A stretch of 64,000 bases of DNA from Gordionus sp. m RMFG-2023 (GCF_954871325.1 NC_088777.1:12935366-12999365); one strand, 5' to 3'. Positions 33,375 to 46,800 are shown, counted from the stretch's first letter. A program made the numbers and translations. The notes: generated by a model from the sequence alone, not told the origin.

Positions 33375-35212
33375 TAGGCCTATTCAAAACGAATTCGAAT
33401 CGAATAATTTACTATTTGAATAAAATCTACTATTTGTATTCGATTCGAATTATTCGAATTAATTTTTATAATAAAATAAATCATACTCAAATATATTGAC
33501 AAATTTTTTTATTAAAATTTGATTTTAAACAGAAAAAATTATAATAATATGTAATCAATAATCTGATAATAAATAATATATAATCAAGTTATAAACTAAA
33601 TTAAAATGTATATTATTAATTTAATTTATAATTTAAGCCAATTTTTAAGGCAAAGAGTTTTTCTTTTATTTTCCTTATATGACATGCCGTTTTTGACAAT
33701 AAATTAGTTCCAACTGAGAAAAGCCTTTCACAAGCAGTTGATGTTCCTTGTATAGATAGATAATCCCTTGCCATTTTCGAGAGCATGGGGATCCGATATG
33801 CATTTGCCTTCCACCACATACGAATCATTCTAATAATGTTTCTTAGTTTTAGAATTGAAGGATCTAAAATTTTTAAAATTTCTTTGGATATTAAATTAAT
33901 TACATGGGCAAAGCATCGGATGTTCCCTATTTTTATTAATGGATATTTTAAAGAAAATGTATCAATAAATGTTTTATTATTAGTTGCATTATCTAAAGTT
34001 ATATAAAAAAAATTTATTCTCTAAATTATAAATTTAATTATTTTAACAAAGGCTTTAAATATATTTTCACCTGAATGTATTTCATTTATTGAACTGACAT
34101 CCAAAATTATGTTATTTATTTTAAAATTGTCATAAATAAAATGGGCTGTTAGCCCTAAAAAAGGAACCTGTGTTGCTGGTCCAAATGTCAGATGAAAAAT
34201 TAATCTGACTTTTATTTTTATATTTTTTTCCTTTACCAACTGTTCTTTTTCTGCAAATATATTATACATGTGCAATTTAAGAGTATTGGAGCATATTGAT
34301 TTTACAGAACAATCAAGATCACTTATAAAATTTTTAAAATCATTTGAATTAATTATTTTAAAAGGTATATTATTATTTATCAATAATTTTAATAAATTAT
34401 CCTTAAAATTAATTTTTTTTGAAGAAGTAGACTTTAAAAAAATGTCAATTTTATTATTATTTTTACTAAGGTGTGAATGAAACCTATTATAATGATTAAT
34501 AAGAGGAGATGTTGTTTTGCCTTTACATTTTATATAATACTCTTGCAATGATTGCAAGCAGCCTTTTCACCGTCTTTAAGGATTTGATATTGATCCCATA
34601 TTATTGCTCTCTTTTGTGAAAAAATTTTCTCATCTTCAACATCAAGCATAATTTTATCAGAAGCATTCTCCTCTAACATAATTAGGCTAGCTAACAATAA
34701 TTATTGTAGAGATGTAATATATTTTTATATACCTCTGGTTTATGTAATTTTTAATATAATTTATTATGAGATTCAAAAAATAAACTTTTTGTGAGATTCA
34801 AAAAATGTGGCAAATAAAAATTTTAATTTTCACTGGAAATTTTTGAATTTGTGCTAGAATTTTTATAAACACAAACACATCACCTGTCAGATTGGCAAGT
34901 CAACAAATAGAAATGACAAATGTTAGATTTATTAAACAATTTATTAAATATTACGAATAATTAGTTTTATTCGAATAATTAGTTTTATTCGAATAATTAG
35001 TTTTATTCGAATAATTAGTTTTATTCGAATAATTAGTTTTATTCGAATAATTAGTTTTATTCGAATAATTCGTTTTATTCGAATCGAATAAATGATTATT
35101 CGTATTCAAACAAATAATTTATTATTCGTATTTGTAATTATTCGATTATATTCTAATTATTCGAATCGAATTGAATCGAATCGAATATTCGAATTATTTT
35201 TAAATAGGCCTA
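33375..35212 (-). mobile_element. hAT transposon, exact 8-bp duplication, transposase in pieces
   Basis: Inverted ends taggcctattcaaaacgaat and the inverse of attatttttaaataggccta, flanked by exact duplications taattcac (33367-33374, 35213-35220). Minus-strand ORF 34021-34557 holds the tail of a BED-type finger (HYNRFHSHL), then LLINNNIPFKIINSNDFKNF and FLGLTAHFIYDNFKINNIIL (RNase H-like fold). ORF 33616-33828 has WWKANAYRIPMLSKMARDYL and SIQGTSTACERLFSVGTNLL, the hAT C-terminus. The DDE-containing middle is missing, so this copy is broken but fairly recent by its intact duplication. Confidence 0.9.
34962..35090. repeat. 18-bp minisatellite inside the hAT terminus
   Basis: About seven head-to-tail copies of cgaataattagttttatt, nearly identical, next to a longer field of tcgaat words running to the element end at 35212. 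Confidence 0.9.
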
Positions 35213-35280
35213 TAATTCACTATAACATCTTTTATAAACTTAAAAATACATATGTATAAAATAAATTAACTACCAAGCTT

Positions 35281-36420
35281 GATCTTAATCCTTGTAATCA
35301 AGTTCAAAAAGATATTTTATATTTTTATTTAGGTTTTGGATTTAATCTTTTCCAATCCTCAGAATATAGATGATTATCATGTTAGAAGAATATTTGGGAT
35401 GAAAAATATATATAATATTTTCTAAAAATAGTGGAGGAAATAAAAATTAATTTGAAAAAGCAGGAATATATATAAACTATTGCTCATATTTGGTCATCAC
35501 TAACCAGGAAATTTATGGGAGTTACAGTCCATTGAGAAATAAATTAATATTTACTGTATCGTATATTAATTTTATAAATAGATATCCAAGACAATTTAAC
35601 ACAAATGTCTCTGGTATGTAAAAATTCCTAGTTCACATACACATGACTTAATAGCCAAATATTTGGAAAATATTAATAATAAATTTGGATTATAAAATTA
35701 TTGATACCATAACAAATAGCGTAAGTAATTTGTCAATTCTTTAAAATCTTTGATGTGAGCTTAAACCTAGATGAGAATGATGAAGAAAATAAGGATGAAG
35801 TTAAATATAAGATGTTAATATAGCTTAAATTGTCTCTTATGATTTATTTTTCTGATAGAAGATGATATTAACAATCATACCATTCTCCCACATCATCTAC
35901 GGTGTTCTTTTCATACATTAAGTTTTTGTGATAAGTGATATTAAATGATAAAAATACATGTTTCTCTAGAATTTATGGAATAACAATGCTTATATGTGGA
36001 AAACCATGAAAGTGTGGCATAAACCAAAATCAGAGATTTTGATATATATGTTATGTGTGCCTTGTGTTACAAGGTTGAATTCAATGTATAATCCTTAATA
36101 GATATTATTCGGCATATGTTTAAATTAAACTTATTATTTGAAAAATTATTATCAAAAAGTATTCTCTCGAGATTATAAAAAACAATCAATCATGATAATT
36201 TAAATTTGATAGTTTCATTTCTACCTCAAATCCAATAATAAATGATATTGAATTTGAGGAACTTACTTACCTAAAAGTGATAGATGTCATATTAATGTGT
36301 TGGAAAGAAAGTTTTCCAACGATTAAAGAGGTGTCTTAGAAGTTTAACACATTGTTTTTCTCATCAGCACCTCTAGAAAGACTATATAGCTTTTAACTTT
36401 GCTAAATAAATATAATAGAA
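35281..36420 (+). mobile_element. Decayed hAT transposase copy
   Basis: Plus-strand segments in order: IAHIWSSLTRKFMGVTVH (about 35489-35542; compare hAT TxDxWTSxxNxSFxxVTxHxI), SHTHDLIAKYLENINNKFGL (about 35636-35695) and LFFSSAPLERLYSF (about 36352-36395; hAT SSAPxERxFS). Several stops and frameshifts separate them. It abuts the element at 33375-35212 but is on the opposite strand, so it is a separate insertion. Confidence 0.6.
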
Positions 36421-36852
36421 CTCGTTTAAATAAAGAGCTGTTTGAAAATTGATACTTTGAATAAAAAAATAAACATTTTTTTAAAAAATTCTAGTAACTA
36501 TCATTTTGAGCTAAAAAAAATCCCCCACCTTCCCTACACAAACCCCTCTCTCCCATTAATTGCATTTCTTGGAATGCAACGACAAAAGGAACTAATTACT
36601 TTCCAAGGTACAAAATGTATATATATCATATGTTCATATTCAATTTAGTAATATACTAAATAACGAATAAATTTTATTAAACCATTTTATAATTTTAACT
36701 CTACCCCCTCATGCATTTATTAAACAATGGCGTTTTTATTTTCATAATCTTACTCATCGGCGTATGATTTTGCGGGGGAGGGGCATTATTAGGTGAAGTT
36801 TTCCCCCATAAATTTATTGGCTATCTTTAAGTCCACTTATTGTGGGCCATTG
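36421..36852. other. AT-rich spacer, nothing recognised
   Basis: The ORF at 36442-36648 lacks motifs and is Lys/Ile/Phe-rich, as expected by chance in AT-rich DNA. Confidence 0.4.
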
Positions 36853-36860
36853 GCTATATT

Positions 36861-38758
36861 CAGGCGCGTACACAGGAATTTGGTCTGGGGGGAGGGGTAT
36901 AATAATTTTTTTTAAGAAATATTATTGTTAATTAAAAATAATAAGCATAAATTTATTAGGACTAATAACTTTTCTAATACACAATTTTAAACTAATGTGA
37001 ATTACAAAAAAATTATATATATAAACCGGCATTGAAAAACTATAAAATAAATGTGAATTATAAAATATAAAGTAAATATAACCAGGATATGAATCACTTA
37101 AATGACCCAAAATTGAAATTTAAATTTTTTAAGCTTTTAAAATATATAAAGTATAAAATATTTAAATGTTGGAAATATAAATTAATACACAAAAAGTTTC
37201 TTAGGATTAATTGTATTTTGTATGTTTTGAGCTAATTTTTTAATTATCTATCCTTGCTTGGCGTTAAATGCCTATGAATATTCAAAAGATCCAAATCATT
37301 CAATCTACTTTCAGATGTTGTATTTCATAGGTATGTTTTTCACAGACTTTTTATTTTTACCCGGGCCCCCGTAATTTTTTTTAAAAAAAAACACCCGGGC
37401 TGGGCCTGAAAATTTTCTTAGAAAAAAATATCAGGGCCGAGCTGTATTTAAAACCAAATATTTGAAATCGCCATTATTAGCTATAAAAATCAAAAATAAA
37501 TAAAATTTATTTTTAAAAAATTTGGGCCGGGCCTGAAAATTTTATTTTCAAAAAAGCCGGGCCGAAAAATTTTTTTTAAAAAAATCTGGGGCGTGTCCTG
37601 CAAATGGCACCTCTGCAAGGTTCTGTTATTCTTCTTAAAAAAGAGAATGTTCTCTCATTAGTTTACTAGTGGGAAGAGTAGCTAATATATATAACCATTT
37701 TAACATTGGGAATATAATCTAAAATGTGTTTGAAATAATGCAAAGCATCCATAGCATTTTTGGGACTGTATCAACCATAGTTAATCTTTTAATCATAGTT
37801 ATTCAGCTAATAAGGCACATAAGATATTTTAACATCTTCATGATAAAAATCTAACAAATATTTTTTTTTATATCACCATATGAAAAAGGTTGGAAAGGCT
37901 TTTGTGGAAGTAATATTTGAGGATTTGTAAGTGCTGCATGATGAATTAAAAACCGTTCATTTATTTGGGTTATAAATGTATCTAAGAGAGGGGGTATTTG
38001 ATTTATAATACTCTTCTACTGATCCTATATTAATGTTTTGACGATGAGCTTGCTTGCTGCAAGTCGAGGGGGACATATATTAAAACGTATAGTTCTGCTT
38101 TTGACTCAACAATAACATATAAAATATGAAATTCTTCATCAACATTAGCTCTAATTTCCTTGAGTTCTAATAAAATGCTCTCCGCTATTCTCTTAATCAA
38201 GTCAATGTCATGTTTTTGAAAAGTATTGCATAAAATAGTTGTATAATTAAATAATACATTCTAATGAGAAAAAAAATTTGGAATAAGTATTGAATCCAAT
38301 AATTTTATTGCTTCTGAGGAAATATTTCTTTCAAGCCCTTGGGATATTTCAGTAATAAAATTAATAATCGGCTCTTCTAACTCCATAAAAGCTGTTACTG
38401 CTTGATGGCGGAGACTCGATTCGTTGGACAAGCTTGCAATTTCTCTCTCCCGTTGGACAAGGAGTTTCAGAGAAAATTATTAGTATTTAGATAAATATTA
38501 CGCCAGTAAAAATTTGAAAATAATGGGTAAATTACTCCAAGGAAAATTTGAAATCGAAATTAACTGATAAAATAACTTAGTAGATGAATGTGATAAATAA
38601 ATGTAATTAAATATATATATATATATGAGATAGGAATAAATATTAACAAATATAAATTAATATTAATAATAATATTTTTGAAAAATATAATCCGGCATCT
38701 GCATTTTTTATGGGGGGGATTTGTCCCATTGCCCCTTCCCCAGCTGCGTACGCGCCTG
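36861..38758 (-). mobile_element. hAT element with 'caggcgcgtac' ends and exact duplication
   Basis: Perfect 11-bp inverted ends caggcgcgtac / gtacgcgcctg, flanked by exact 8-bp duplications gctatatt (36853-36860, 38759-38766). Minus-strand pieces include SSLRHQAVTAFMELEEPIIN with FITEISQGLERNISSEAIKL (about 38410-38285), and at 37640-37770 a decayed relative of the 3066-3407 hAT C-terminus. The transposase has many breaks. A GC-rich MITE copy lies inside. Confidence 0.85.
37345..37628. repeat. GC-rich MITE family, copy 4 nested in a hAT
   Basis: cccgggctgggcctgaa, a core with gaaatcgccattattagcta, then gggccgggcctg and gcaaatggcacctctgcaag. It interrupts the hAT at 36861-38758. Confidence 0.7.
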
Positions 38759-38766
38759 GCTATATT

Positions 38767-41700
38767 ATATTTTTATAAAGAATTTTGGGTTTTCACTTTT
38801 TTTTCATATCTCTTATCTTATCTTATCTAGCACGTTGGTCATAGACCTGCCCAAAATGATTTGTTTTAATATAATATAAATTTTTTAAAAGTTAGTTTTT
38901 TTTTAGGGTTAAAAAAATCGTATTTTTATTTCACTGCACACTAATGTTATATCAGGTAAAAAAAATAAATAACTATAATTAAATATTTTAAGAATAGGAT
39001 GCCAGCGATTAAACTTAGCATCCTACCATTGCATGTCTCCCCAACTAATTTAAAATTAATCAAATTTTTATTAAGTCATCTTTAACTGACAGTATCAACA
39101 GTTTTAAACGTATATTTTAGAGGAACTTTTGAAATTTAATTTTCTTTTTCCTAGACTTTACGTAATTTAACAAGATAATTTAAATACGGTAAAGACTGGC
39201 AGGCAAAGAATGATCCCAGTAAGCAGGTGCTAAATCCTTTTCTCAAAATTTTTCTTTTCCATATACATATTACATAATTTTTTAAAAAAATATTCTTATC
39301 TCCTGCATTTATACATATTATTTTACATAGTAGATATGATTATTTTTTAACTATTGAATTCATATCGAATGATGTATAAAAATTAAAATTTAATTCATAT
39401 TATTGTAATACCCTTATTTATTTTTTTAAAAAATATTATGCAATAACTAAACGCTTTTTCAGTTAGGGGAAAGAAAGGGGGTTTTCAGTATAGCAGAAAA
39501 GAAATAGAAACATGGAGGATGATTTAAATAGCAATAGAAATTCTTTAAAGGTAATTAATTTAGTTCGAATTTTATTAAAACTTATAAAAACATTTTTTAA
39601 ATTTATTTTATTAAAAGTATAATATATCTTTGACGTGCATTAATTCAATTACTAAAAAAAATATAATTGGTTTAAGGCTGATAGTATTATCTAATCTAAT
39701 GACTCTTAAAATTTTTTTTTAAATTTTAAGCACTATTATGCTTTTATATCACTATATAAACTCTATTTATAAAAAAATCTTTTCCTTTTTTTTTGATGGG
39801 TTCAATAAATTTTAGATCATTTAGTCTAGATAAGAAGATTTAAAAATTAAAAATTAAAAACTTCAAAATAAAATTATGGTTTTTTTTTGAAGAATGAAAA
39901 ATTTACATGTTTTATACCATTATTTAGATTGTTTGGCGATAAAAAAAATCCAACATGAATAATATTTATGTAAACTTCTATTTTTCCATTTTTCGGGTTA
40001 TATTAATAATCAAATTCGGAACTAATTATTTTGATCAATTGAAATTAAAATTGGATCTTATCGATTTTATAAATTTTGATAGTTGATTTAATTTTGTCTG
40101 GTCAGCATAGAAAAACTTAAAATGCAAAGACATTTATGATTATGTAAAAAATAATGGCATTCGCTAAATTTTATATTATCAAACCTGATTTAATCTTAGT
40201 TTTTTCTTGGATTATTTTTGAAAAAGCGATATTACTAATCGAATAATTTTTTCGTTAATAAAAACATTGTTCGATTTGATTCGAATATTCGATTCGAAAA
40301 TTAAATTCTTTAAAAATATTTTCAAAAATAAAAAAATATATAAAAAATTTTTTTGATTTTTTTGTTTTCTTCTTGAAAGATTTCATATGTAATGAAAGTT
40401 ATAAAAGATTTTTTATTAAACATATTTAAAACTTTAGGTAAAATTTTATCAAAGTTTTTTTTTCTAAGAAAAAATCTTCGAAGATTTTTGCTAAAAGATT
40501 TTTTTCGGAAAAATAGTGTTTTATAGATGTTAAAATAGAGTAAAAAAAATAATTGCTTAAGGAACAGGTTAAATATTTCCAAATTATTTTAAATATTTAT
40601 AAATTTTAATATTTACGTATAGTCTCAAATATTTACTAAATGTCGAACATTTACGATAAATTATATGAGAAATTTCAAATTATACGAATAATTTAATCGA
40701 ATGATGGATGAAAAATTATTAACGAATAATTTTGTTAATGAATAATTTGTTTAAGGTATAAAAACGATTAATAGATTTATAATTCACTCATTGCACTTTG
40801 CATGGCACAATCCTGCTACAATTTTTTTTTTAACTCTTAATTTCTAACATTAATAAATATTATTTTAAAAATAAATATAGAAATATTATTTACAAAAAAT
40901 TTTTTATAAATAGTAACTTCTAAGAGTCTAAAGATAAAAATAATATAAAATTATTAATTATTGTTACTGTAAATGTTACTTCAAAAAAAGCTTACTCGTT
41001 ATTCGTTACATTTGAAAAGGGAACGTGTTACCTTTAATTGTTGCCTTGTGAAAGGAACACTACTCGTTATTCAAGTAACGAGTTACTCATTACCTAAATA
41101 AATACAAAATATTATATATAAAGCATTTTTAAATGTTATTTTCCGATTAAAATTATGTGAAAATAATATATTAAAAAATAAGTTCTTTTTGCATTAATTT
41201 TTTATTTTATTTGTGTAAAAAAAAATTCATATTGGGGTCAGGGCAGTGTTAAATTATTTTCACCTGAAGAAATAAGTAGGGTGAAAATCCGAGAAAAAGA
41301 ATTAATGTAAGAAATTTTGGTTAAAAATAAAATTTATAAAGGCACTAAGAAGAAAAAAATTAAAATATTAGGGAGTATAGTAAGGTCTACTCTGATTAGT
41401 TTAATACTGTGATATTAATAAGATAGTATTCCTTTCACCTTGGGTATTATGCTCTTTATTAGCATCCGTAACAAGAGTAATTATGATAAAAATAGCATGT
41501 ATCAAATTTATCGCTTAATTGTCTGGTTGCCATTTTAAATAAAATGAAAACACATGATAAAATGGCATAAATATTACATGTTAAAAAGCTAGATTTGCTG
41601 ATTATTAAAAACGGCTGACGCAAAATTTTAGCCATAAAATAATGCATAAAAGCCAAGATTTCTAATAAATGTTCAAACCTTTGTGCTATTTACGCTTGAG

Positions 41701-42110
41701 TAATATTTTTCTGGCTAAAATATTGAGTTAGCCTCGGTTTGCCGTTTAACACTAGTGTTAGGACCATTTTAGAATTACAAAAGATAAATATACTCATAAT
41801 AAAATTTATTGTCAATTTTATATAATTATGCGCCTATAATTTTTGCTAATTATAGTTTAGGAATTTTATTTGTATATATAAACATTGAACATATAAGCCT
41901 AAGCAATTAAGCTTATTTTTATTGGACAAATAAAAATTTTACGCTTGAAAAAATATTTTTATTATTGAAATCGAAGGTAATAGTAATACAAGTTCGGGTT
42001 ATTATATCTAAAATAAAAATGGATGTTATAAAAATTTCATTTTTTATATTAAATTTATGTCTAGTTTTATAATGATGATTTAAATATATAATTTTTTTTT
42101 ATCATTTCAA
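38767..42110. other. AT-rich region with scattered repeat ends
   Basis: 40245-40775 contains tcgaatattcgattcgaaaa words related to the 33375 hAT termini. 40960-41110 matches the gtaacgagt repeat at 23940. 41670-41765 matches the MITE at 50017-50245. ORF 40322-40582 is Phe/Lys-rich low complexity and not a gene. Confidence 0.4.
39509..39553 (+). CDS. Candidate short first coding exon, unassigned
   Basis: After an acceptor-like ...gtatagcag, the sequence contains ATG and reads MEDDLNSNRNSLK up to AAAG|GTAATT. An upstream island at 39190-39229 (YGKDWQAKNDPSKQ before GTGCTA) could join it in phase. Neither is long enough to identify, and no further exon was found downstream. Confidence 0.22.
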
Positions 42111-42116
42111 AAATTC

Positions 42117-42216
42117 ATAAACCCGAGCTAAACCCGGAACCAAACCCGAGTTCGAAAATTCCCTTAAACCGAACGAACCCGGCTACAATTTTTGCCAGGT
42201 TCACATCCCTACTTCC
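42117..42216. repeat. 'aaacccgaacccgg' repeat terminus
   Basis: cgagctaaacccggaaccaa ... cgaacgaacccggctac ... ccaggttcacatccctac resembles one end of a hAT-type element (CAGGGAT...AACC style). The partner end was not located. Confidence 0.4.
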
Positions 42217-42419
42217 AAGCCTTGACCCGAAACGGACACTATGGGAAGTTGTTTGATTTTGGCAGTGTGATGCGTGATTTCTTTCTCTAAACGATTTATT
42301 CCCATATGATCCAGGCAATTTCAATTAGAACTCTTAGTTTAAGTAATAAAATTCAATAGGATTTCCTTTAAAGTTTTAAGCCTAAAGACGAAGAAGAGCC
42401 AGATCCCTCGAAACAATGA
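42213..42419 (+). CDS. Coding-like segments, unassigned
   Basis: Directly after the repeat terminus the plus strand reads FQALTRNGHYGKLFDFGSVM then RDFFL and a stop (42213-42290). At 42381-42419, after acceptor-like gttttaag, it reads PKDEEEPDPSKQ and a stop. A GTGATG donor inside the first segment could splice to the second in phase. Base composition is clearly above background. No family is recognised; it may be the 3' end of a host gene cut by the adjacent element. Confidence 0.28.
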
Positions 42420-42439
42420 GGCCAATGGGTGTTGGGTAT

Positions 42440-44890
42440 AATCGGGATAAAAAGATTGTATAACAAATTACGATCATCGTTTTAAAAAATTAATTTTATA
42501 TCATATCTTTAAAAATGAGGCTCGATGTCTCTGGTGTTTGATACTTTTATAACTTAATGGCGGCTGCATAAAAGTAGTCAAAGGGATTCTTGGCATTTTT
42601 GAAAGACCAAAATAAGGATTGGTTACGATGAAAATTGAAAACAATTACAATTTTTGAATGATACTTTTGTAAAATAATACTTATACTAAGTATTCTTTTA
42701 CACTTGGAAATAGAAAAAATCAAACGTCGATCCTATACAAATTATACCGGAACCCTTTTTTTCATTTTTTAAATTTATTTATAACTTTATATTTCTTAAA
42801 AAAGTTAAATATTTCTGTATTTCTTATAGTAGTGTTATATTCGTATATTTTTTTAAATTTGTTCATTCACTTTCTTAAATAGAAGAAAAAAATTTTGAGA
42901 TGATTTTACAGAAATCGAAAATTGAGGAGAGGGTTTTATCAATTTTGAAGAAATGAAAGCAAATATTCGTCTAGATATCAATAATATTACAGAAATTTTA
43001 CCTTACCATATTTTTATAAGAGAGAGGGTGGGGGGGGGGAATTTGTTTTCCTTCATCCACTTCTCGACTATGATGATTAAATATTTTCTTCATAAAATCA
43101 GATTTTTCAAATATTTTTAAAAAAATCAATGATTTAAAGAGATGAAAAAAAAATTACAATACTGGAAAAAATATATTGATGCTAAGTTATTATACATTCT
43201 AGCCAAAAATAAAAGGATGTTCAAATGGAAAAACATCTATAAATTTTATAACTAGAATGGGACATTATCTTCATTTCTATATCTAATGAATGATAAACTC
43301 TCAAACTTTACTTAAAAATAATTCCTATTTTAATAATTTATAAGAAATTATATGACTGTAGAAATATGATATTTGAAAAATTTATTAATCATTCATATAT
43401 CATTATAGTAATATAAGTTTATTCTATTCTAAAGGCACTATAAATGAAAATAATTAACTATTCAATCATATCATATAGCGATATAATTAAAAATTATGAA
43501 AGCTATTATATAAATTAAAAATATTGTTTTTCTAATTACTTATTCCGAGTCTTGATTAAATTTGTATTATTTATCATTATATATAAAATTGTAATTTATA
43601 AGCAAAATATATTAGTCTCTAAACCCTTTCCTATTTTTGAAGGTAGAATATTTATATAAAAATGATCAAATTTGCGTATAAAGATATAGTATTATGCATC
43701 ACAAGAGATTTTTATATAATATTTGATTTTATAATAAATGGAATTATAATTGATTGACATTATCTACTTAAGTTATTGCTGAATATTAATATGTAATGCA
43801 TCTCATTTTGCTTTTAAGGATATAGTATTACACATATAGACACTAGAGTAGAGTCCAATCAAGCCAATGCCCATCAAGTCAGCCCACTCGGCCCAGTCAT
43901 CAATAACAAGAGATTAGCCGGTCATAACCCTAAAAATTATAATCAGTTTCGGGCGGGCTTTGGGGTGAAAATAAAATCGATTTTGCAACTCTGTAACTTG
44001 GCAAAAGGAATACTGTGAAAAAGGTACAGCGTTAAAAGTAATGCATTTGAATAGAAGGTTAATTAATTTATATAGATTACTTAAACATGAATTATAAATT
44101 CAAAATTGCATTATATTATAAGATTATGATATATAAAATTATAAATGAATTAATTTTAAATAAATTTTATATTATATAATTATAAAATGGCCCCAAAACT
44201 ATTTGAAGCGATAAATGTAATATATTCTTTTTATCATTCATAGTTATTAAAGTTTATAACTCTATTATTAAAGCTTTACATTTATATGTGCATTAATACA
44301 TAGAAGAAATCAAGTTTATATATAATTTAAAAATGACTATTTATTATAGGCAAAATATATAAAAACAAATTTTAAAAATTTTAGACGTATTATAATATTT
44401 TCCAAGAGTTGTTCGCTCATCCTCGATCTATGCAGTGAAAGAATGAATTTCAAATGTGAAAAGATCTTTCAACGCTAATATTAAATATATTTATATGAAA
44501 ATATGATAAATTAACTTGGGTTGCAGGAATAACAAATAAGATTTTGGATAAAATATATAAATCAGGTGCTGCAGCTTAGCAGAAATGCAGAATATTTTTC
44601 TTCTTATCCAATCTTTTAAAATCGCCATCAATAATTATCGTTCCATATTTTCTCTGCAATCGTTGACCCTCTTTTAAGTATTTTCACCTGCCTATAATAT
44701 TTAAGTTGTATCAATCTCTCTAAATCAACCTGTTCAGTAACTTCATCCTAACCATCATTAATTACTTGTAATATATAACGATTTATACCATTTATATTTA
44801 AATAAATTGAAGAAAATATTAAAAAATTTCCCTATATGATTAATATTTGTATTTACAATTTTACAAATATCTTAATATATAATTTTTAAC
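42440..44890. other. AT-rich region, nothing firm
   Basis: A G run sits near 43030. 43845-43990 holds a GC-richer stretch (gcccactcggcccagtcatc) in the style of a transposon end. 44400-44480 may be a decayed hAT C-terminus. No gene is supported. Confidence 0.35.
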
Positions 44891-44894
44891 AATA

Positions 44895-45044
44895 TTCACT
44901 GAACCCGGTTGAATCTGAGTCAAAAAAAATTCCCGGGTTCGGTTCGGGTTTTTGAAAATTTTATAAACGGCTCAGATTCGATTCGGATTCAGAATTTTTT
45001 TCAAAAACCCGGGTTTTCTTCTCCGGATACGGTTCAAATCCCTG
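44895..45044. repeat. hAT-like terminus, 'gggttcggttcggg' type
   Basis: gaacccggttgaatctgagt ... cccgggttcggttcgggttt ... ggttcaaatccctg. The last 14 bases are the inverse of a cagggatttgaacc hAT end. The opposite end was not found. Confidence 0.45.
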
Positions 45045-45045
45045 C

Positions 45046-45219
45046 TTGGAAGAATTCGCCTCTTCACAAGATTACGAAGACCAGAATTGCCTTAAGCTCT
45101 TCCCACTTTTGGACGATCGCCATATAATGACTAAGGAAGGAATAGCGAACCAGTACAAAGGCCTAACTGAACCAAACGAGAGCAAAAAGACCAAACAGGA
45201 TAAACAATATTTGGATTGA
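45046..45219 (+). CDS. Coding-like island next to a hAT terminus, unassigned
   Basis: The strongest unassigned reading in the window: LEEFASSQDYEDQNCLKLFP, LLDDRHIMTKEGIANQYKGL, TEPNESKKTKQDKQYLD, then a stop, at well above background GC. One base out of register, the sequence continues IEETKEKMIKQPKGRISR to a stop near 45274, so the gene may be frameshifted or spliced. It begins exactly where the hAT terminus ends, which suggests a coding region interrupted by insertion. No family was recognised. Confidence 0.35.
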   Translation: MEEFASSQDYEDQNCLKLFPLLDDRHIMTKEGIANQYKGLTEPNESKKTKQDKQYLD

Positions 45220-45329
45220 AGAGACAAAGGAGAAGATGATTAAGCAACCAAAAGGAAGAATAAGCCGATGAGGCAAAGACTTTAGATGCTTAGGGTTCAA
45301 GTGTTGATAGATAATAAGAAGTTGGTGAG

Positions 45330-46800
45330 AGAAAAAGGCTAAAGGTCCAAATATTTAAGGGGAAAGTTAAGTAAAAAAGGGTGATATGTTGAAATATTGA
45401 TAACCTCAACATTATTTTAAAGATAAATTTTAATATGCCTTAGGGACATTAAATTTCGTGTTGAACATATTAGATTGATATGTTTAATCTACGATAACGT
45501 TAATAGATGTAATTTTTGGATATGTAAATTGACAATTAATGTTGACTTTGAATAATGGAAATAGTTTATTTTGAAAAAGAATATATATATTATTCTTAAA
45601 TATAGCTTCAACAATTTTGTTAACTTTTATAAGTATAGGTTCTACAATTTGTCTTTTAAAATAAAAGTAAAATAAACACTAATAGTTTCAGCCGATTTCT
45701 AATCGGTCAAAATTTATTTAAACTTTTATATGCCAACTATACTATTTAAAGCATACGGCACTAATAAAGCAAAATATTAGCATAGATTATTGAATTAGTG
45801 CTTCCAATAGATGATGATATTGAGATGTTACATATTTTAAAAAGCGAAGAAAAATAATCACGTGAAAATCAAAAATACCTAATCAGAAATTTTCATAGGC
45901 AGGCCCCATTGAATTCCGGGCAAATGTTAATGAGAAGCGAAGCTCACAATTTTTTTTAGCACTTACTATTGTAGGTAAAATATTGAAAAGAGAAAATTCT
46001 ACAATTATTATACCAGAAATTTTTTTGAAATCATCTATTTAAGAATAAATAGTAATTCATGATTTTTTTTACATAAATTTAAAATGAATAATATATTGAT
46101 AAGATAAATTGCAAGGTTTCAAAGTTTAGGAGGAATTTGTCAAAAGCCGCTTTTCTATTATAAATTTACCGATTAAAAAACTTTTAGAATAATTATCACA
46201 CTTCTTTAAAACACTTTCCCAAACTATAGCAAGTAATATTAAATTAATTTTTTTTTTAATAAAAATTCTTGTGCATTAATTTCTTAGTGTTTCAAACATT
46301 TTAATGGATTATGAAAATCAATATACAAAAAAAGAGAAAAATGATAATTTATACAATGTTAATAGTTCCTACTAAAATCAATTTTGTATCAAGAAAAATA
46401 AACAAAATCTTAATATCTGCACTTGCATCGCGTTATTGGGAATGAGGGATAAATCAGAAAAAAATAAAAAATATTTATTATAAAAGTTGTTTTACCAACA
46501 AAATATTCAAAATGGCAAAAAAATAATTTCAGAAAAATAGAATGATAATAGGGCTTAGACCTTAAGGCTAGACAATATAATATTTGATAATAACAATATC
46601 AAAAATTAACCATGATATTGTACAAGAGAATTGAATCGATATGCAAGGGAAAATAATTAGTTTTTATATAAAGAAAAGGTGACTATAATAAAATAAAGTG
46701 CCATTAAAAAATTGAGGTTGAGAGTTTTATCAAAGGTTAGGAAACCTAATTTCATAGTCGATCCTCTCTTTCATGTAAATTTAGAGGGCACAGGAAAGAA
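45330..46800. other. AT-rich spacer, nothing recognised
   Basis: No open frame of note and no repeat termini seen. Confidence 0.45.

Noticed and set aside
34962-35090. CRISPR-like array
   Set aside because: The 18-bp units are directly adjacent with no unique spacers, and the host is a eukaryote. It is a minisatellite.
40322-40582. 86-codon reverse ORF
   Set aside because: Phe/Lys/Leu-rich, derived from poly-A/T tracts inside a repeat-like region; no domain.
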